Shown here piece after piece: positions 61,968 through 64,000 of a stretch of DNA of 64,000 nucleotides. The DNA is from Pseudoclavibacter sp. 13-3 (lineage in GTDB: Bacteria > Actinomycetota > Actinomycetes > Actinomycetales > Microbacteriaceae). The stretch covers positions 591,238 to 655,237 of the forward strand of contig NZ_JAJOZT010000001.1 in assembly GCF_021168475.1 (NCBI RefSeq). The letters run 5' to 3'. The notes below the pieces were generated by a model that did not search any database, was not told the origin of the DNA, and saw only the letters and a list, made by a program, of their open reading frames with translations. The number at the start of each line of letters is the position of its first letter. Position 1 is the first letter of the stretch. The position numbers and the translations under genes were made by a program.

Positions 61968-63716
61968 TCATCTTCGGCCACCCCGTCTGAGCAGCAGCAG
62001 GCTGGCCCCACCGGCGATCACGATCACTCCCCCGGCGACGATGAGCAGCGTGGTCCACAACGAGTCGCCGCTGCGCTGTTCTGGGGCAGCTGCCTGCTCC
62101 TCGGCCTCGGGCTGCTGCGCAGACGCCTGAGCAGCGGTGCCGCGCTGCATCGTGTGCACCGCGATCGTCTTTCCTGTGTTGCCGAAGAAGACGAAATATC
62201 GGTCGCCATCGTCGCCCTGTGGCAGCGCCGACGAGTCCACGACGAGGCGAACCTGCCCGTCGGTGACGGCGAAGCCCCCGACATACTGCGCACCCGGATA
62301 GGCCATAACGGTTCCCCCGGTGGCCTCCGCGTCATCCTCGGGCCAGGCGAATCCGAGAGCGAGCTGGTCGCCCCAGGCGAAGGAGTCTGCAAGTCCTGCC
62401 TCGGTGCCCTCGATCTGCTGCACCCGCCCATCCTGAATCGCGGCGGTCAGGTCGTCGATCGTCTGCAGCTGTGCGGGTGTGGCCGCCAGCGCGGAGGCTG
62501 CAGCCGGTGCCGAGTCCGTGCCCAAGGCCTCAGTTCGCCGTGGAGCCGTCGCGGTCTGAGGCTGCGAGTCGGCAGCCGGTGCGGGTGCCGGTTGTGCGGC
62601 GCTGTTCCCGCCGTCGCCCCCGGTGACACTGTTCACCGTCACCTGTTGCGTGACGGGTGCGTTGCCATAGCGAACGGTGACGGGCGCAGCCACCTTGTTC
62701 GCATCGGCTGCGCCGTTCGAGGAATACCAGTACGCACCCTGACCGGTGGCCTGCTGAAAGCTCACGAAGTCCTGTGGGAAGGAGCCCTGTGGATTGCCCG
62801 TCTCGTTCAGCACCGTGCCCGAGTCGTCCTTCACCCTGACGCCTTCGTAGTCGGGGAGGATGTCGAACCCCACGGCCTCTTGATCAGTCGTGTCGGCCCG
62901 TCGAAGTGCCCCCTCCGCGAGCGCGGCACGGCCTTTCGCCTTGTCGAACGTCGCCAGAGTGATCTCTCTCGGTTCGACCGGCCTCCACTGCGTCATGTCC
63001 TCCATCGACGATGCGAATCCGCTGCCGGTCGCAGTGATCTTCGCACTGCCGTCGGCGTTGACGGTGAGCTTGGGATCTGCTGCGTACCAGAATGTCAGCC
63101 CGTTGTAGTACGCGACGGTCCATGCGCCGTGCCATTGGATGGTTCCCGCGCCAGTGCGCCAGTCGACGCTGCCGGTTCCGCCAGAGATCTCGATGCGGTT
63201 GTGGCTGTAGTCTCCGTCGTCTTTGTGCACGCCGGAGACGAGCTTGGTTCCGTTCGCCGACTGACAGCGATCGGCGAACGTCGAGTCGACGCGTGTCTTG
63301 CGGTCTGCCGACGGCCTGGTCACGCGCACGTTGCCGGCACCGTTCTGACGAGCCGTGTCATAGGCGGCCTCATCGATCTGCTGACTGCCGCGTCCGGGAT
63401 CGGGCACCTTTCCGGCAACGAGGAAGTTGCAGCTGCCGGGCATGAACGCACCGTTGCCTGACTCGTTGTTCATCTCCCAGGCAAAGCTCGCATCCTCGAT
63501 CGCAACGAGATTGCTCTCGGGTTTCACCGCCGTCACCGCGGCCTGGGCAAACGCGCCGCCGCCGACTCCAACCGCCAGCAGCGTCAGCACTGCAGCGACA
63601 CCACGCCCCCGGCGCCGCCTGCGCGAGGCGACCGCGGCATCCGCCCGCGGTTCTGGCCGCCGCTGACCGCTCGACTCTGACTCGTTGCGTGCCGACTCGT
63701 TCATCTGCTTGCCCAT
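61968..63716 (-). CDS. HtaA-domain heme-binding surface protein
   Basis: About 582 aa. Basic N-terminus then a hydrophobic signal/anchor (residues 38-60). The HtaA domain follows (SFAWEMNNESGNGAFMPGSC ... GSVDWRTGAGTIQWHGAWTVAYYNGLTF). A second region carries GAYWYSSNGAADANKVAAPVTVRYG, then an Ala/Pro-rich linker, and a C-terminal helix (LWTTLLIVAGGVIVIAGGAS) ending in RRGGRR. It probably captures heme at the cell surface and passes it inward to the heme oxygenase. The start is uncertain (63716 or 63704). Confidence 0.85.
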   Translation of the reverse strand: MGKQMNESARNESESSGQRRPEPRADAAVASRRRRRGRGVAAVLTLLAVGVGGGAFAQAAVTAVKPESNLVAIEDASFAWEMNNESGNGAFMPGSCNFLVAGKVPDPGRGSQQIDEAAYDTARQNGAGNVRVTRPSADRKTRVDSTFADRCQSANGTKLVSGVHKDDGDYSHNRIEISGGTGSVDWRTGAGTIQWHGAWTVAYYNGLTFWYAADPKLTVNADGSAKITATGSGFASSMEDMTQWRPVEPREITLATFDKAKGRAALAEGALRRADTTDQEAVGFDILPDYEGVRVKDDSGTVLNETGNPQGSFPQDFVSFQQATGQGAYWYSSNGAADANKVAAPVTVRYGNAPVTQQVTVNSVTGGDGGNSAAQPAPAPAADSQPQTATAPRRTEALGTDSAPAAASALAATPAQLQTIDDLTAAIQDGRVQQIEGTEAGLADSFAWGDQLALGFAWPEDDAEATGGTVMAYPGAQYVGGFAVTDGQVRLVVDSSALPQGDDGDRYFVFFGNTGKTIAVHTMQRGTAAQASAQQPEAEEQAAAPEQRSGDSLWTTLLIVAGGVIVIAGGASLLLLRRGGRR

Positions 63717-63772
63717 CAACCGTTCTGTTCCCTCGAAATGTGACCGGTGCTGTGCCACCAGTCGAGAAGACC

Positions 63773-63803
63773 GGGGTGCGACCCGCATCGCAGATCGCAC
63801 CCC
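63773..63803. other. 9-base hairpin upstream of HtaA gene
   Basis: GGGGTGCGA and TCGCACCCC with a 13-base loop, about 57-87 bases before the HtaA gene start on the minus strand. Could be a leader hairpin or operator. Confidence 0.4.
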
Positions 63804-63818
63804 AGCTCATTCATCTGT

Positions 63819-63863
63819 CTGGTCTCTTGTCAGCTGCTGTCCTGCCAGTTGACAAGAGGCCAG
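63819..63863. terminator. 14-base hairpin after sortase-anchored gene
   Basis: CTGGTCTCTTGTCA and TGACAAGAGGCCAG (one wobble) with a 17-base loop. It lies six bases past the stop of the partial gene at the window end, as expected for a terminator, but has no T-run. Confidence 0.5.
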
Positions 63864-63868
63864 TGCGA

Positions 63869-64000
63869 TCAGTGCTGAGACGCCTGATCGTCACGACGGC
63901 GACGAGCACGGGTCAGCAGCAGGCCGCCGGCCAGCAGCGCGAGGCCGATGGCACCTCCGGCGATCCCCTGACCGGTTCGGGCGAGCTGCTGCTCCGAGGT
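63869..64000 (-). CDS. Partial: C-terminus of a sortase-anchored surface protein
   Basis: Only 43 residues are inside the window, ending at a TGA at 63869-63871. They read TSEQQLARTGQG, a membrane helix (IAGGAIGLALLAGGLLL) and TRARRRRDDQASQH. LARTG is an LAxTG-type sorting signal used by class E sortases in high-GC actinobacteria. The neighbourhood suggests the missing part carries HtaA or another heme-binding domain; that is inferred. Confidence 0.8.
   Translation of the reverse strand, partial: TSEQQLARTGQGIAGGAIGLALLAGGLLLTRARRRRDDQASQH

Overview
The window is about 64 kb of high-GC chromosome from an actinobacterium, most likely a member of the Micrococcales (Microbacteriaceae-like). The main reasons are the gene order dapB / dapA / rnj / ftsK / pgsA / pncC / clgR / DUF3046 / recA / recX / miaB / miaA / dapF, a LexA box of the TCGAAC-N4-GTTCGA type, frequent leaderless starts, HtaA-type heme proteins and an LAxTG-type sorting signal. 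Density is high, with about 60 protein genes and two tRNAs (Glu-CTC and Gln-CTG).

Layout. 1-100: an extreme G29C18 homopolymer palindrome, probably an artefact or contig joint. 100-5811: carboxylesterase, cardiolipin synthase, TetR regulator and membrane-fused glycerophosphodiesterase; two copies of one operator-like inverted repeat (at 1654 and 3882) suggest a small lipid regulon. 5900-13700: tRNA-Glu, a CsoR-type sensor, a glycosyltransferase, a VIT1/CCC1 transporter, tRNA-Gln, a winged-helix protein, heme O synthase, a RibD-type reductase and a FolP2-like protein. 13760-19135: a Trp-rich leader peptide plus terminator in front of an MHS-family transporter, then a DUF2075 ATPase, an EamA exporter and a second MHS transporter.

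19480-22620 is the mobile zone. A complete 1,269-bp IS3-family element (imperfect 27-bp inverted repeats, candidate CCCAAAA frameshift site) sits between the 3' part of a hipA kinase gene and the 5' part of a decayed second IS3 element, which implies an IS-linked deletion. 22740-34500: TauE-type permease, zincin peptidase, Tag-like glycosylase, esterase, Lrp/LysE pair, aldehyde dehydrogenase, hibernation factor, TrxB-like flavoprotein, gltX, a Na+/H+ antiporter and a PemK-like protein.

34550-55025 is the conserved housekeeping backbone on the minus strand: aldo-keto reductase, dapF-miaA-miaB-recX-recA, DUF3046, clgR, an inserted block (AhpD-like, amino-acid permease, sulfurtransferase), pncC-pgsA-ftsK, rnj, dapA, a roughly 1-kb gene-free stretch packed with three different tandem repeat families, then a two-TM protein, dapB and deoC. 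55076-64000: GntR regulator, TM2 protein, Tat multicopper oxidase, M16 protease, flavin monooxygenase, TetR regulator, and a heme-iron module (heme oxygenase, HtaA protein and the C-terminus of a sortase-anchored protein cut by the window end).

The most interesting non-coding signals are the Trp-attenuator-like leader at 13763-13883, the shared TetR-type operator pair, the three tandem repeat arrays between dapA and dapB, a short leaderless upstream ORF before heme O synthase, and the widespread placement of -10 boxes 5 to 9 bases before ATG.
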